The notes under the pieces were generated by a model. The model ran no database searches. It had not been told where the DNA came from and saw nothing but the letters and a program-made list of their open reading frames with translations. Shown in pieces: positions 9,367-17,519 of a DNA stretch of 64,000 bases. How positions within the stretch are numbered: position 1 is the first letter of the stretch; every line of letters starts with the position of its first letter. A program made the position numbers and the translations under genes. Source of the stretch: Alphaproteobacteria bacterium (GTDB lineage: Bacteria > Pseudomonadota > Alphaproteobacteria > UBA9219). The DNA lies in NCBI GenBank assembly GCA_028866275.1, contig JAGWIK010000005.1:42201-106200 (forward strand), given 5' to 3'.

Positions 9367-10080
9367 ATGAAAAAAACCATGAAAAAGAACGCGTATGCTT
9401 TTTTGCTGTCCGGCCTTTCAATGGCCTTGCTGGTGACGATGCCGCACGGCGCCAACGCGGAGGCGGTCGTGTCGCAAACCAAGGCGGGCAGTCTGGAAAT
9501 CAGCGACGCGCACATGGTTTACAAAAAAGATTCTCTCGACATCTATCTGACCATCAAAAATACCGGCAAGGTTGACGAACAGCTGGGCGGGTTCGACACG
9601 CCGATCGCCCATGAAAATCTGGTCGAAGTCGTGGATAAAGACGGCAAGGACGTGCAGGTTCTGGCCAACGAAACCCTGCCCGCCGGCAAGGAAGTCGAAT
9701 TTTCGCGCGGCGACAAATGGCTGCGCATCGTCGGCGTCAAGGAACCGCGTGAAACCGACATTATTCCTATCAGCCTGTTTTTCCGCCGGTCGCCTAACGC
9801 CAATCTGAAACTCGCTCTGGATACGTCCGAAGCGGACAAGCATCCGACGGCGGCGCCCACGGCCTCGTCGCCGGCGCCGTCCGCACCGACCAAGGAAGAA
9901 GCCTTCGCGCCCAAGCCCAAACCCGTGCCCGCGCCGGCCAAACCCGTGGTGCCCGGCGCGCCCAAAGCCCCGGCCGCGCCTGTGCCGCCGTCGTCTTCAG
10001 CATCGACGCCTTCGGCCTCTGCGCCTGAAACGCCTGCATCCACGACGCATCATTCGTGGCTCGACTGGTTCAAGAAATAA
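9367..10080 (+). CDS. PCuAC-like (copper chaperone superfamily) secreted protein with Pro/Ala-rich tail
   Basis: A 237-residue protein with a signal peptide ([20 protein letters not shown]..., likely cleaved after NAEA). Residues about 35-155 resemble the PCuAC domain, which delivers Cu(I) to cytochrome oxidase in the periplasm: alternate beta strands, an IKNTG segment and [11 protein letters not shown]. The classical H-x10-M-x21-H-x-M copper motif is not evident, so copper binding is uncertain. The last about 80 residues are low-complexity Ala/Pro/Ser. The stop codon overlaps the queH start (TAATG). Confidence 0.72.
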   Translation: MKKTMKKNAYAFLLSGLSMALLVTMPHGANAEAVVSQTKAGSLEISDAHMVYKKDSLDIYLTIKNTGKVDEQLGGFDTPIAHENLVEVVDKDGKDVQVLANETLPAGKEVEFSRGDKWLRIVGVKEPRETDIIPISLFFRRSPNANLKLALDTSEADKHPTAAPTASSPAPSAPTKEEAFAPKPKPVPAPAKPVVPGAPKAPAAPVPPSSSASTPSASAPETPASTTHHSWLDWFKK

Positions 10081-10739
10081 TGGGAACCGCAGGTGGAATG
10101 CCGGTAACGCGTATCGCCCTGCCCGTGCCGGGCGGGGTTGACCGCGTGTTGCTGCATTCCTGCTGCGCGCCCTGTTCGGGCGAGGTGATGGAAGCGATGC
10201 AGGCATCCGGCCTGGACATCACCATCTATTTCTATAATCCCAATATCCACCCGCGCGAAGAATATGACATCCGCAAGGAGGAAAATATCCGCTTTGCCCG
10301 GAAAATGAACATTCCCTTTATCGACGCCGATTATGACAGCGACAACTGGTTCGCCCGCGTCAAGGGGTTGGAATGGGAACCGGAACGCGGCGCGCGCTGC
10401 ACATCATGTTTCGACATGCGGTTTGAACGCACGGCGTTGTATGCGCATGAACACGGGTTTCCGCTGTTCACGTCGTGCCTTGGCATTTCGCGCTGGAAAA
10501 ATATGGAACAGATCAATGATTGCGGCCGCCGCGCCGCCGCGCGGTACGAAGGCCTGTCTTATTGGGATTATAACTGGCGCAAGGGCGGCGGAGCCAACCG
10601 CATGATCGAGATTTCCAAGCGCGAACATTTTTATCAGCAGGAATATTGCGGCTGCATCTATTCCTTGCGCGACACCAACAAACATCGCCGCGATACCGGC
10701 CGCGACAATATCGCCATCGGTCAGGTTTTTTACGAATAA
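10080..10739 (+). CDS. queH: Epoxyqueuosine reductase QueH
   Basis: Performs the final reduction of epoxyqueuosine to queuosine in tRNA. This is the non-orthologous replacement of QueG. The 219-residue product has the family cysteines in HSCCAPC (about 26-32), CTSCFDMRF (about 109-117) and EYCGCIYS near the C-terminus, which in QueH bind an iron-sulphur cluster and an adjacent iron. The start overlaps the preceding stop by one base, so it is translated with the PCuAC-like gene. A later ATG at 10098 is also possible. It is convergent with the polyprenyl synthetase gene. Confidence 0.92.
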   Translation: MGTAGGMPVTRIALPVPGGVDRVLLHSCCAPCSGEVMEAMQASGLDITIYFYNPNIHPREEYDIRKEENIRFARKMNIPFIDADYDSDNWFARVKGLEWEPERGARCTSCFDMRFERTALYAHEHGFPLFTSCLGISRWKNMEQINDCGRRAAARYEGLSYWDYNWRKGGGANRMIEISKREHFYQQEYCGCIYSLRDTNKHRRDTGRDNIAIGQVFYE

Positions 10740-10740
10740 C

Positions 10741-11763
10741 CTAAAATTCGCGCTCCACCGTGAAATTCACGATATCGAGCAACGCCTGTTTGACGGGATG
10801 TTCGCCGAACAGGCCCAACGCGTCGCGCGCGATGCAGGCGTAATGCTGAGCCCGTTCCAGCGCGTCGCGCAACGTGTTGTGACGGCGCAGCAAATCCTGG
10901 GCATGGGCCAGATCGCCGTCGCGTTGTTCGCTGTCGTCCAGCGTGCGTTTCCAGAAAGCGCGCTCCGCCTCCGACCCGCGATGAATGGCCAGAATGACGG
11001 GCAGCGTCACCTTGCCTTCGCGAAAGTCGTCGCCGACGGTTTTGCCCAGATTTTCCTGATCGGCGGTATAGTCCAGAATATCGTCCACGATCTGGAACGC
11101 GATGCCGAGATTAAGGCCGAAGGTGCGCAAGGCTTCTTCCTCCGACGAAGGGCGACCGGCAACCACCGCGCCGATGCGGCATGCCGCGGCAAACAATTCG
11201 GCGGTCTTGGCGCGCACGACTTCCAGATAGGCTTGTTCGCTGGTGGTGCTGTCGCCCTGCGTCGTTAATTGCAGCACTTCGCCTTCGGCAATGACGGCCG
11301 ACGCATGCGACAGAATGCGCAACACGTCGATGGATCCGTCTTCGACCATCATTTCAAACGCGCGGCTGAACAGAAAATCGCCGACCAGAACGCTGGCCTC
11401 GTTGCCGAACAGGGCGTTGGCCGACGGGCTGCCGCGGCGCATCGTGCTGTCATCCACCACATCGTCATGCAACAACGTCGCGGTATGGATGAATTCGACG
11501 CAGGAGGCGAGCTTGATATGCCGTTGCCCCTGATAGCCGCACAGCCGCGCCGCCGCCAGCGTCAATACGGGGCGCATGCGTTTGCCGCCCGCCGCGATCA
11601 AATGCCCGGCCAATTGGGGGATCATCGCCACGCGGCTTTCCATGCGTTGGATGATAAGCTGGTTGACGGCGGCCATATCGTCGGCGACCAGCGCGGCCAG
11701 CGTATCGAGCGCGGCGGTTTTGCGGCGGCGCGGCGGTTGTTCAAGGGGAATGATGGTGGCCAT
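10741..11763 (-). CDS. ispB: Polyprenyl diphosphate synthase (octaprenyl/decaprenyl type)
   Basis: Builds the long isoprenoid side chain of ubiquinone by adding isopentenyl units to an allylic diphosphate. The 340-residue product carries GGKRMRP, the first Asp-rich motif LLHDDVVDDS and the second VDDILDY, the hallmarks of trans-prenyltransferases. Chain length cannot be read from sequence, so ispB is assigned by size and family. ATG 11763 gives the usual MATIIPLE N-terminus; 11778 is an alternative. A tandem 15-base repeat lies in the upstream region. Confidence 0.9.
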   Translation of the reverse strand: MATIIPLEQPPRRRKTAALDTLAALVADDMAAVNQLIIQRMESRVAMIPQLAGHLIAAGGKRMRPVLTLAAARLCGYQGQRHIKLASCVEFIHTATLLHDDVVDDSTMRRGSPSANALFGNEASVLVGDFLFSRAFEMMVEDGSIDVLRILSHASAVIAEGEVLQLTTQGDSTTSEQAYLEVVRAKTAELFAAACRIGAVVAGRPSSEEEALRTFGLNLGIAFQIVDDILDYTADQENLGKTVGDDFREGKVTLPVILAIHRGSEAERAFWKRTLDDSEQRDGDLAHAQDLLRRHNTLRDALERAQHYACIARDALGLFGEHPVKQALLDIVNFTVEREF

Positions 11764-11798
11764 GACGGGGCTGGGCATGAGGGGTTGGGATAGGCCTG

Positions 11799-11828
11799 TT
11801 TGTTAACACAGGGTTTGTTAACACAGGG
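11799..11828. repeat. Perfect tandem duplication of a 15-base unit
   Basis: TTTGTTAACACAGGG occurs twice in direct succession (11799-11813 and 11814-11828). Each copy holds the palindrome GTTAAC. It lies between the polyprenyl synthase start and the preceding minus-strand gene, where a promoter or operator would be. TTAA elements are 15 bases apart in start position, which is not the CtrA spacing of 11. Confidence 0.85.
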
Positions 11829-11871
11829 ACGGATGGAAGAAAATCACTCTTTGCCATCGTTATCGACGGGG

Positions 11872-12552
11872 TCAGGACAGCGCAGGATAGCCTACCCTTT
11901 CGCGCCAGCAATTGATCCATCTTTTCGTGCGATCGGGCAAAAAGAACAAAGCCGGAGCATGCAGCCACGGCTGTTCGGGCTCGTCCTCACAAAACGGCTT
12001 GGCGATTTTTAACAAATCTGCGGCCAGTTCGTAATATGCGTTTGTCGCCGTATGGGCGAAAACCGGCGCATCGTCATTGTCGTCCGCCATATAGGCGGCA
12101 CGCGATCTGATCCGTTTAACCTGGGCCTTGAGCGCCCCAAGGCCCCGGGTATTTCTGGTCGTGATAGGATAGAGCAGCGCCCCGGCGACCAGATCGTCGC
12201 ATTCGAGCCGGCGTATGACATCCAGCATGTTGTGAGCATTATGCGTCGCGACCGAAAGCCGTTGCGCCGTATCGACGCGCCGGGCCGATATGCCGTGCGT
12301 GGGCGCTCTGCGCGTTCTTGTTTTTTCCGTTAAATTCTCAATATCGGCCAGAAGAACCTGCGCGGCGCGGCGGAACGCGATATAGGCTTCCTCGGGCGTA
12401 GGGAGGAAGTCGATATCTTCCGGTATTAATTCCGTTACTGTCGCGTCGCATTCCTCATCGCAGCCTTCATAGTATCTGGCCAGCAGATGATCGATAGCTT
12501 CGTCGGCGTCGATGGACGCGCTGAGTTTTCGCGTGGATAATCTTTGGGCCAT
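11872..12552 (-). CDS. Conserved-looking protein of unknown function
   Basis: A 226-residue soluble protein that I do not recognise. It starts MAQRLSTRKLSASIDADEA, is rich in Ala, Asp and Glu, and is predicted to be mainly helical with no signal peptide or membrane segment. Codon use resembles its neighbours. It is transcribed toward ispB but separated by about 100 bases that include the tandem repeat. The start ATG is preceded by an AT-rich stretch. Confidence 0.65.
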   Translation of the reverse strand: MAQRLSTRKLSASIDADEAIDHLLARYYEGCDEECDATVTELIPEDIDFLPTPEEAYIAFRRAAQVLLADIENLTEKTRTRRAPTHGISARRVDTAQRLSVATHNAHNMLDVIRRLECDDLVAGALLYPITTRNTRGLGALKAQVKRIRSRAAYMADDNDDAPVFAHTATNAYYELAADLLKIAKPFCEDEPEQPWLHAPALFFLPDRTKRWINCWRERVGYPALS

Positions 12553-12637
12553 AAAAATAAGTTCTGGAAAAAATTTAATGCGGCATTTTATCTATAAATC
12601 CCCGTTCAAACAAGGTTCTTCATATCCGCGTCACGCT

Positions 12638-12829
12638 TTAACCTTTACCAAACAACCCCTCAATCCCCGCTTTGTGGGCCTGTTTCTTGGCAATCGCCTC
12701 GTCGGCGCGGACAATTTCGGCCTCCAGCGCGGCGATATACTCTTCCAGTTCATGCACCGACATATTTTGCAGGTCGCGCGGTTTCGCCTTGCCGGGCCGC
12801 GGTTCAAATTCGTCCGGGTTAATCATCAT
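12638..12829 (-). CDS. DUF1192 family small protein
   Basis: A 63-residue acidic helical protein. It has the DUF1192 pattern: an N-terminal polar segment, then MSVHELEEYIAALEAEI, a short coiled coil beginning where the family is most conserved. The role of this alphaproteobacterial family is unknown. It follows hemY on the same strand and its start overlaps the hemY 3' end by 11 bases, so it belongs to the hemC-hemD-mitofilin-hemY operon. Two adjacent ATG codons (12829 and 12826) are possible starts. Confidence 0.85.
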   Translation of the reverse strand: MMINPDEFEPRPGKAKPRDLQNMSVHELEEYIAALEAEIVRADEAIAKKQAHKAGIEGLFGKG

Positions 12830-14144
12830 GACCCCCCGTCAACAAAGCCGCGCTTTTGCCCTGCCCCGGTTGCCGCCATTCGACGCTGTCGAACGCGCCG
12901 CAATGCACGCAAACCGGTTGCCATATTTTATGCGCGCCGCCGCACGACCGGCACGACCAGACAGAATCCGGCGCGGCGTCAGCCGATTTAATCATCCACG
13001 CGGCGGCGGCGCGATCATCGCCGCGTTCGCGCCGTTCCAGCCGCGCCAACAATTGGTAAACGCCGCGCGTCGCCGTGCCGTCATTGACGCAGGCCGTCAA
13101 ATGCCGCCGCGCTTCGCCCCATATATCGGCATCAAGCGCCGCCAGCGCCAGAGCCATACGGCTTTCGAGGCTGTTTTCGCGACTCCGGCATAAATGCTCG
13201 GTCTGTTTATAGGCATCGAGCCTGTCCTGCGCCAGACCGCGCAGAATATCGGCCAGTTGCGGATGCGGCATTTCTTTCCATGCTCGTTCAATGGCGCGCC
13301 GCGCCGCGCGGGCATTATCGGTGGCGGCCAGCGTTTCGGCCAGATTGATTTGCGCGGGCAGCCAATGCGGAGCCTGTTGCGCAGCCTGTTCGGCGGCGCG
13401 CAGCGCCGCGTCTTTGTTTCCCGTCGCCAAGGCTTCACGTGATACCGCGATGCGCAAGGCGGCGCGCGTTTGCCGTCCGGCGGCGGGGTCCAGCAGGCGC
13501 GCCGCCGAAGCCTGCGTCAAAGCCTGCTCCGCCTCGCCCCATTGGCCGCGCCGCGCCGCGCTTTCCATCCGTATCAGGTTAAGCCACGGCGTTGCCGGTT
13601 TGGCGCGGCGGCATTCGTCGATCAGCCGGTCGACCTCGTCCCATTTGCCGGCTTTTTTGGCGTCGGCGATCAGCCCGCGATAGCCCAGCACGGCGGCGTC
13701 CGCATCGCTGGCCAGCGCGCGGAACAGGCTGCGCGCGCTTTGCGCATCTCCCGCCAATTGCGCGGCCTGCGCCTGCAGCCACAAAGCCAGCGCGGGATGC
13801 GCGGCGTTCTTGCGCGCCGCGACGGCCAGTTTTCCCGCCTCTGTCGCGTTGCCCGACGCCACGGCGACAAGCCCGCGCGCCAGCGCGTCATGCCCTTGCT
13901 GCAATTTGCCGATGCGCCGGCGCAGTTTCCAATGCACGGGCCCGTGGCGCAGAAAATGCCACAGCCGCCACAACAGATGCAGCGCGTAGGCGAAAATCAA
14001 AACGCACAGCCCCAAAAACGCGGCCGAGGTTTCGATAACCGTGCCATGCCAGACAATGCGCGCCGTGCCCGGTTTGTCGGCGAGCCACAAGGCAAGGGCC
14101 GCCAGCACGGCGATTTGAATAACGAAAACGAACAAACGTATCAT
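12819..14144 (-). CDS. hemY: HemY-type TPR membrane protein with C-terminal rubredoxin-like zinc ribbon
   Basis: HemY of the hemCDY operon is a membrane protein of incompletely known role in late haem synthesis (not the oxidase also called HemY). The 441-residue product has two N-terminal membrane helices (about 1-22 and 40-58), then TPR-like helical repeats to about 390. The C-terminus carries WSCRSCGGAHKIWQPVCVHC, a CxxC...CxxC metal site like the rubredoxin domain of LapB/YciM. It overlaps the upstream mitofilin-like gene by ATGA. The start at 14144 is fixed by this overlap and the membrane helix. Confidence 0.88.
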   Translation of the reverse strand: MIRLFVFVIQIAVLAALALWLADKPGTARIVWHGTVIETSAAFLGLCVLIFAYALHLLWRLWHFLRHGPVHWKLRRRIGKLQQGHDALARGLVAVASGNATEAGKLAVAARKNAAHPALALWLQAQAAQLAGDAQSARSLFRALASDADAAVLGYRGLIADAKKAGKWDEVDRLIDECRRAKPATPWLNLIRMESAARRGQWGEAEQALTQASAARLLDPAAGRQTRAALRIAVSREALATGNKDAALRAAEQAAQQAPHWLPAQINLAETLAATDNARAARRAIERAWKEMPHPQLADILRGLAQDRLDAYKQTEHLCRSRENSLESRMALALAALDADIWGEARRHLTACVNDGTATRGVYQLLARLERRERGDDRAAAAWMIKSADAAPDSVWSCRSCGGAHKIWQPVCVHCGAFDSVEWRQPGQGKSAALLTGGHDD

Positions 14145-15073
14145 GGCGAAGCTCCGTCGTTGGAAGACGCGCCGAAATCCGTTGCCAGCCTGTTCAATGC
14201 GGCATCGACGGCAACGCGTTCCTGCAATTGCGCATCCCATGAAGCCAGATCTTTTTGCGCGTCATCGGGCAATCGGGTAAAGGCGCTTTGCGCCGCGGCT
14301 GCATCGCCTCGCGCCAAAGCGTCTTCCACCGCGTCGAACGCGGCGTTATGCACTGGCCGCACCGAGATCAGGCGCGACAAAGCATCCAGCGCGCGGGCTT
14401 TCCATTCTTCCCGCCATGACGACGCTTGATCGGCGGCGTCGGCAACCGGCGCGTTTGCGATCGCCGGTTCATGCGCCATCAAATCGGCGCGCAATTGCGC
14501 GGCCGTCGCCACGCCTGCGGTATGTGAAAACAAAATGGCGGTTTGCGTATCGATATCGGGCGCGTTGGCGGCGCTGCCCGCTTTGACCGCGTCATCGAAC
14601 GCGGCCAGCCGGGTGGCGAAAGGCGCGCCTGCGTCGACGGTCTGGCGCAAATCCCAAAAAGCCAGCGCGGCGGCGACCCATTGCCGGGTTTGTCGCTGCC
14701 TGTTGCGGCTTTCGCCCTGCAACTGCGCCACTTGCGCCTGCAGCGTCTTGACCGTATCGGCCAAGGCGTTCGCGGCCGTGCCGTCATTGCCGGCCGCCGG
14801 TTGTACGGGGGCGGCCGTGCGCGCTTCGAGCATGCGCACGCGGTCTTCCAGCGCGGCGATGGCGCGGGCATTTTGCACGCTTTGCGTATTCGGCATGACG
14901 GTCGCCGCGGGCGCGATAAAATGCTGCGTCACCCACGGACAGCGCAACGCGGCAACACCGCCCGCGCCCGCTATCAGAACCACAACCAATCCCATGCCCA
15001 GCATTTTGCGGGAACGGCTTTTTTTCCGGGGTGCGGCGGGGACAAGGTCGGTTGAGGCCGGGGACGAGGTCAT
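14141..15073 (-). CDS. Mitofilin/COG4223-like inner membrane protein
   Basis: A 310-residue protein with a cytoplasmic basic start (PRKKSRSRK), one membrane helix (MLGMGLVVVLIAGAGGVAAL), a coiled coil (about 65-125) and a helical periplasmic domain. This is the arrangement of the alphaproteobacterial mitofilin (Mic60-like) proteins found between hemD and hemY. ATG 15073 is chosen because an AGGGA Shine-Dalgarno lies six bases upstream, overlapping the hemD stop; the ATG at 15079 would leave no spacing. By homology it may shape membranes or scaffold haem enzymes; this is inference. Confidence 0.82.
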   Translation of the reverse strand: MTSSPASTDLVPAAPRKKSRSRKMLGMGLVVVLIAGAGGVAALRCPWVTQHFIAPAATVMPNTQSVQNARAIAALEDRVRMLEARTAAPVQPAAGNDGTAANALADTVKTLQAQVAQLQGESRNRQRQTRQWVAAALAFWDLRQTVDAGAPFATRLAAFDDAVKAGSAANAPDIDTQTAILFSHTAGVATAAQLRADLMAHEPAIANAPVADAADQASSWREEWKARALDALSRLISVRPVHNAAFDAVEDALARGDAAAAQSAFTRLPDDAQKDLASWDAQLQERVAVDAALNRLATDFGASSNDGASP

Positions 15074-15082
15074 GTGCATTCC

Positions 15083-15826
15083 CTATAGATGGTCATGAAT
15101 CAGACAGTCGAGCATCGCTTCTTCGTTAGGCGCCGCGGCGACTTTTATTTGCCGCCACGGCAGAATATCCAGAATATCCGCGACCGCCTGACTTAAACCC
15201 GTGGCGGTGACGTCGCGGCAGGCCTCGGTCAGGTTTTCCCGCATCAATATCTCCGTCAGCAACGTCGCGCTGCGCGGCGAGAAAACAGGGACAGACGCGA
15301 TGCCGCCGGATGACAAAGCCTCGCGCGTTGCGGGCGCAAAGCCGGTTGCCGCCACCGCAGCGTAAACGCGCCACGCCGTCACGTCAAATCCGGCCTCGAT
15401 CAGGGTGTTTTCCATCGCTTCCCGCGCAACAGCGCCCGCAATATGCAGCAAAGACCTGGACGGCGAGGGCGGATGCGCGGCGATAACCTGCCGCGCCAAC
15501 GCCGCTCCATCCTTATCGCCGCATATGACATGCGAAAAGCCCGCGCGCCGCGCGGCATGGCCTGTTACCGCGCCCACGCAAAAACAGGGCAGGCCGGTTA
15601 ATCCGGCCAGCTCGCCCGCACGGGCGGCGAGGCTGTCGGGCGCGTGCGCCGAGGTTATCAGCACGGCGGCGAAGGATCCGGCGGGACGGGGCGTGTCAAG
15701 CCTATCGATGCGCAACAACGGGTCGATAAGGCAATCGAACCCATGTTGCTGCAGCAAGGCGGCCCAGCGTTCGCTGGCGGTGCGGGGCCGCGTCAGAAGA
15801 ATTTTTTTTGCGCCGCCGCGTTGCAT
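15083..15826 (-). CDS. hemD: Uroporphyrinogen-III synthase
   Basis: Cyclises hydroxymethylbilane with inversion of ring D to form uroporphyrinogen III. The 247-residue product has the two Rossmann-like halves of the family, with weak overall conservation as usual for HemD: ILLTRPRTASERWAALL at the start, VLITSAHAPDSL, and VPVFSPRSATLL in the second half. The ATG shares one base with the hemC stop (TGATG), indicating coupling; a GTG one codon earlier is also in frame. Gene order supports the call strongly. Confidence 0.93.
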   Translation of the reverse strand: MQRGGAKKILLTRPRTASERWAALLQQHGFDCLIDPLLRIDRLDTPRPAGSFAAVLITSAHAPDSLAARAGELAGLTGLPCFCVGAVTGHAARRAGFSHVICGDKDGAALARQVIAAHPPSPSRSLLHIAGAVAREAMENTLIEAGFDVTAWRVYAAVAATGFAPATREALSSGGIASVPVFSPRSATLLTEILMRENLTEACRDVTATGLSQAVADILDILPWRQIKVAAAPNEEAMLDCLIHDHL

Positions 15827-16767
15827 CACGCCGCAAAAAGATCGGCGGGCGATTGCGCGCGCAATTCATGACCCAGCGCATAGCCGATAGCATCGGCATC
15901 GCGCGCCGCGCCGCGCGATGTCAGGCGTTTCATATCGGTGCCGTCGGCGCGGGCGACCAGCGCGTCGATATGGAGAACGCCTTCGGCATCGAGCGTGGCA
16001 TGCGCGCCGGCCGGCGTGTGGCACGACCCGTCGATGGCGCGCATCACCGCGCGTTCGGCGATAACGCAGGCCGATGTTTCGGCGTGGTTAAGCGGCGACA
16101 GCAAGGCGCGCATGGTATTGTCTTCGGTACGGATTTCGACGCCCAGCGCGCCCTGCCCCGCGGCAGGCACGATTTGCGTTGCCGAAAGAATTGACGTGGC
16201 GCGTTTTTCCATACCCAGGCGGGCCAGCCCGGCAAGGGCCAGCAATGTGGCGTCGGCGACGCCGTCGTCGATTTTTTGCAATCGCGTTTCGACATTTCCG
16301 CGCAACGGCACGACGCGCAGATCGGGTCGCAGCGCCAGAATTTGCGCCTGCCGCCGCAGGCTCGACGTGCCGACAACGCCGCCCGGCGGCATATCGGCGA
16401 GGGTCGAGGCTGTGCGGCCGATGAAAACGTCGCGGGGATCGTCGCGGGCGATGATCGCGCCGATGGCCAGGTTGGACGGCAACGCGCTGGCGACGTCTTT
16501 CATCGAATGCACCGCCATGTCGATATAACCCGACAGCAGCGCGTCTTCGATTTCCTTGGTGAACAGGCCCTTGTTGCCGCCCATATCGATAAAGCGGCGG
16601 TCTTTATGTTCGGGACGCCAATCGCCCGTGGTGCGAATGGGCACGATGTCGATCACGGTATCGTCGGCCAGAGAAGGGTGCGCAGCGAAAAGACGGCGGC
16701 GGATTTCTTCGGCCTGAATAAGGGCCAGCGGGCTGCCGCGCGTTCCCAAACGGATGGTTTTCTTCAT
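15826..16767 (-). CDS. hemC: Porphobilinogen deaminase (hydroxymethylbilane synthase)
   Basis: Condenses four porphobilinogens into hydroxymethylbilane. The 313-residue product begins with the signature IRLGTRGSPLALIQAEEI, has the catalytic-site segment HSMKDVASALP, GTSSLRRQAQ, VVPLRGNVETRLQK, and the dipyrromethane cofactor cysteine in SCHTPAGAHA. It is first in the operon hemC-hemD-mitofilin-hemY-DUF1192. The nearly 300 bases upstream lack a gene except for an inverted repeat (16883-16898) and should contain its promoter. Confidence 0.97.
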   Translation of the reverse strand: MKKTIRLGTRGSPLALIQAEEIRRRLFAAHPSLADDTVIDIVPIRTTGDWRPEHKDRRFIDMGGNKGLFTKEIEDALLSGYIDMAVHSMKDVASALPSNLAIGAIIARDDPRDVFIGRTASTLADMPPGGVVGTSSLRRQAQILALRPDLRVVPLRGNVETRLQKIDDGVADATLLALAGLARLGMEKRATSILSATQIVPAAGQGALGVEIRTEDNTMRALLSPLNHAETSACVIAERAVMRAIDGSCHTPAGAHATLDAEGVLHIDALVARADGTDMKRLTSRGAARDADAIGYALGHELRAQSPADLFAA

Positions 16768-17064
16768 TGCTTCCTGCGTTCTTTCTTTCCATCTTCCGGA
16801 CTGGTGGAAAGCACTTCGCCCCTTTTGCGTTTTATATCCCGTCAGAAAGTTCGGAAAAATCCGATCGATTGCGTAGATGCAGCCGGAAATTTTTCCGGAT
16901 TTTCAAGTCGATGAAGAACAGGATGGGCCGGAGACGCTGTATTAACAAATTTTTCACCATAGAATCAATTAATTAGTTTCTCGTTTTGCGGCTATTCTTG
17001 TCTATGTGGCAAGACATGGGCATGACAGGAGATAAAGCGAAACATGAGAACGGCAGGAAAAGGC
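16768..17064. other. Gene-poor interval upstream of hemC with a perfect inverted repeat
   Basis: No convincing coding region. It includes the palindrome CCGGAAATTTTTCCGG (16883-16898; 7-base arms, 2-base centre). Without a following T-run on the minus strand this is more likely an operator than a terminator. An AT-rich stretch at about 16943-16980 could hold promoters. No CtrA box with perfect spacing is seen. Confidence 0.4.
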
Positions 17065-17334
17065 TTAAACGCTGATATTCACGGTCGTACCGCGTTCCTC
17101 GCCGTCGTTGGCGTCGCCATCGTCCTTTTCGCCGTTTTTGTCCTGTGCCGTATGTTTGTCTGGCGTTTGGTCTTTGTGGTCGCGGTTTTGGTAGGATTTT
17201 TCGCTTTTGGGGGCGGGATCGACGGCGTTTTGCACCAAAGGCGCCACGGCCTGCGGGGTAGCGACGGCCTTGGCCGCGATGTCCTGCGGCAAGGGAGCCG
17301 TCAAAATCGGCGGTGGTATCGACGGAATCTGCAT
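17065..17334 (-). CDS. Small proline-rich then charged protein, unknown function
   Basis: Eighty-nine residues from ATG 17334. The N-terminal half is Pro/Ala-rich (MQIPSIPPPILTAPLPQD), the C-terminal half is strongly charged (Lys, Asp, Glu, Gln) and ends RGTTVNISV, a tail seen in several small alphaproteobacterial proteins. It is divergent from the DUF2336 gene. A longer form from GTG 17376 is possible. I prefer it over the overlapping plus-strand reading frame because the latter is a chain of hydrophobic and arginine-rich segments without known features. Confidence 0.5.
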   Translation of the reverse strand: MQIPSIPPPILTAPLPQDIAAKAVATPQAVAPLVQNAVDPAPKSEKSYQNRDHKDQTPDKHTAQDKNGEKDDGDANDGEERGTTVNISV

Positions 17335-17519
17335 GGGGCCAAAATTTCCGAAGCTAAGCGCGGCGAATATTATCACGCTACCAGAATAAATAAACCTTTA
17401 ACATTTCAGGGGGTATGCTGGGCTGTCCATAACCCCCAAGGCGAGGAAAGCCTTCGCATGCGCCTTTTTTTGAATAATTTATATATATCATCGACTTACA
17501 GTTTCCATAGGGGGACGGC

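Noticed and set aside
8145..9515. 456-residue open frame on the minus strand opposite rho
   Set aside because: It lies wholly opposite the conserved rho gene and has shadow-type composition.
13431..13444. CTTCACGTGATAC-like sequence considered as a second parS
   Set aside because: At least three mismatches from the GTTTCACGTGAAAC core and far from parAB; the 25221 site is far better.
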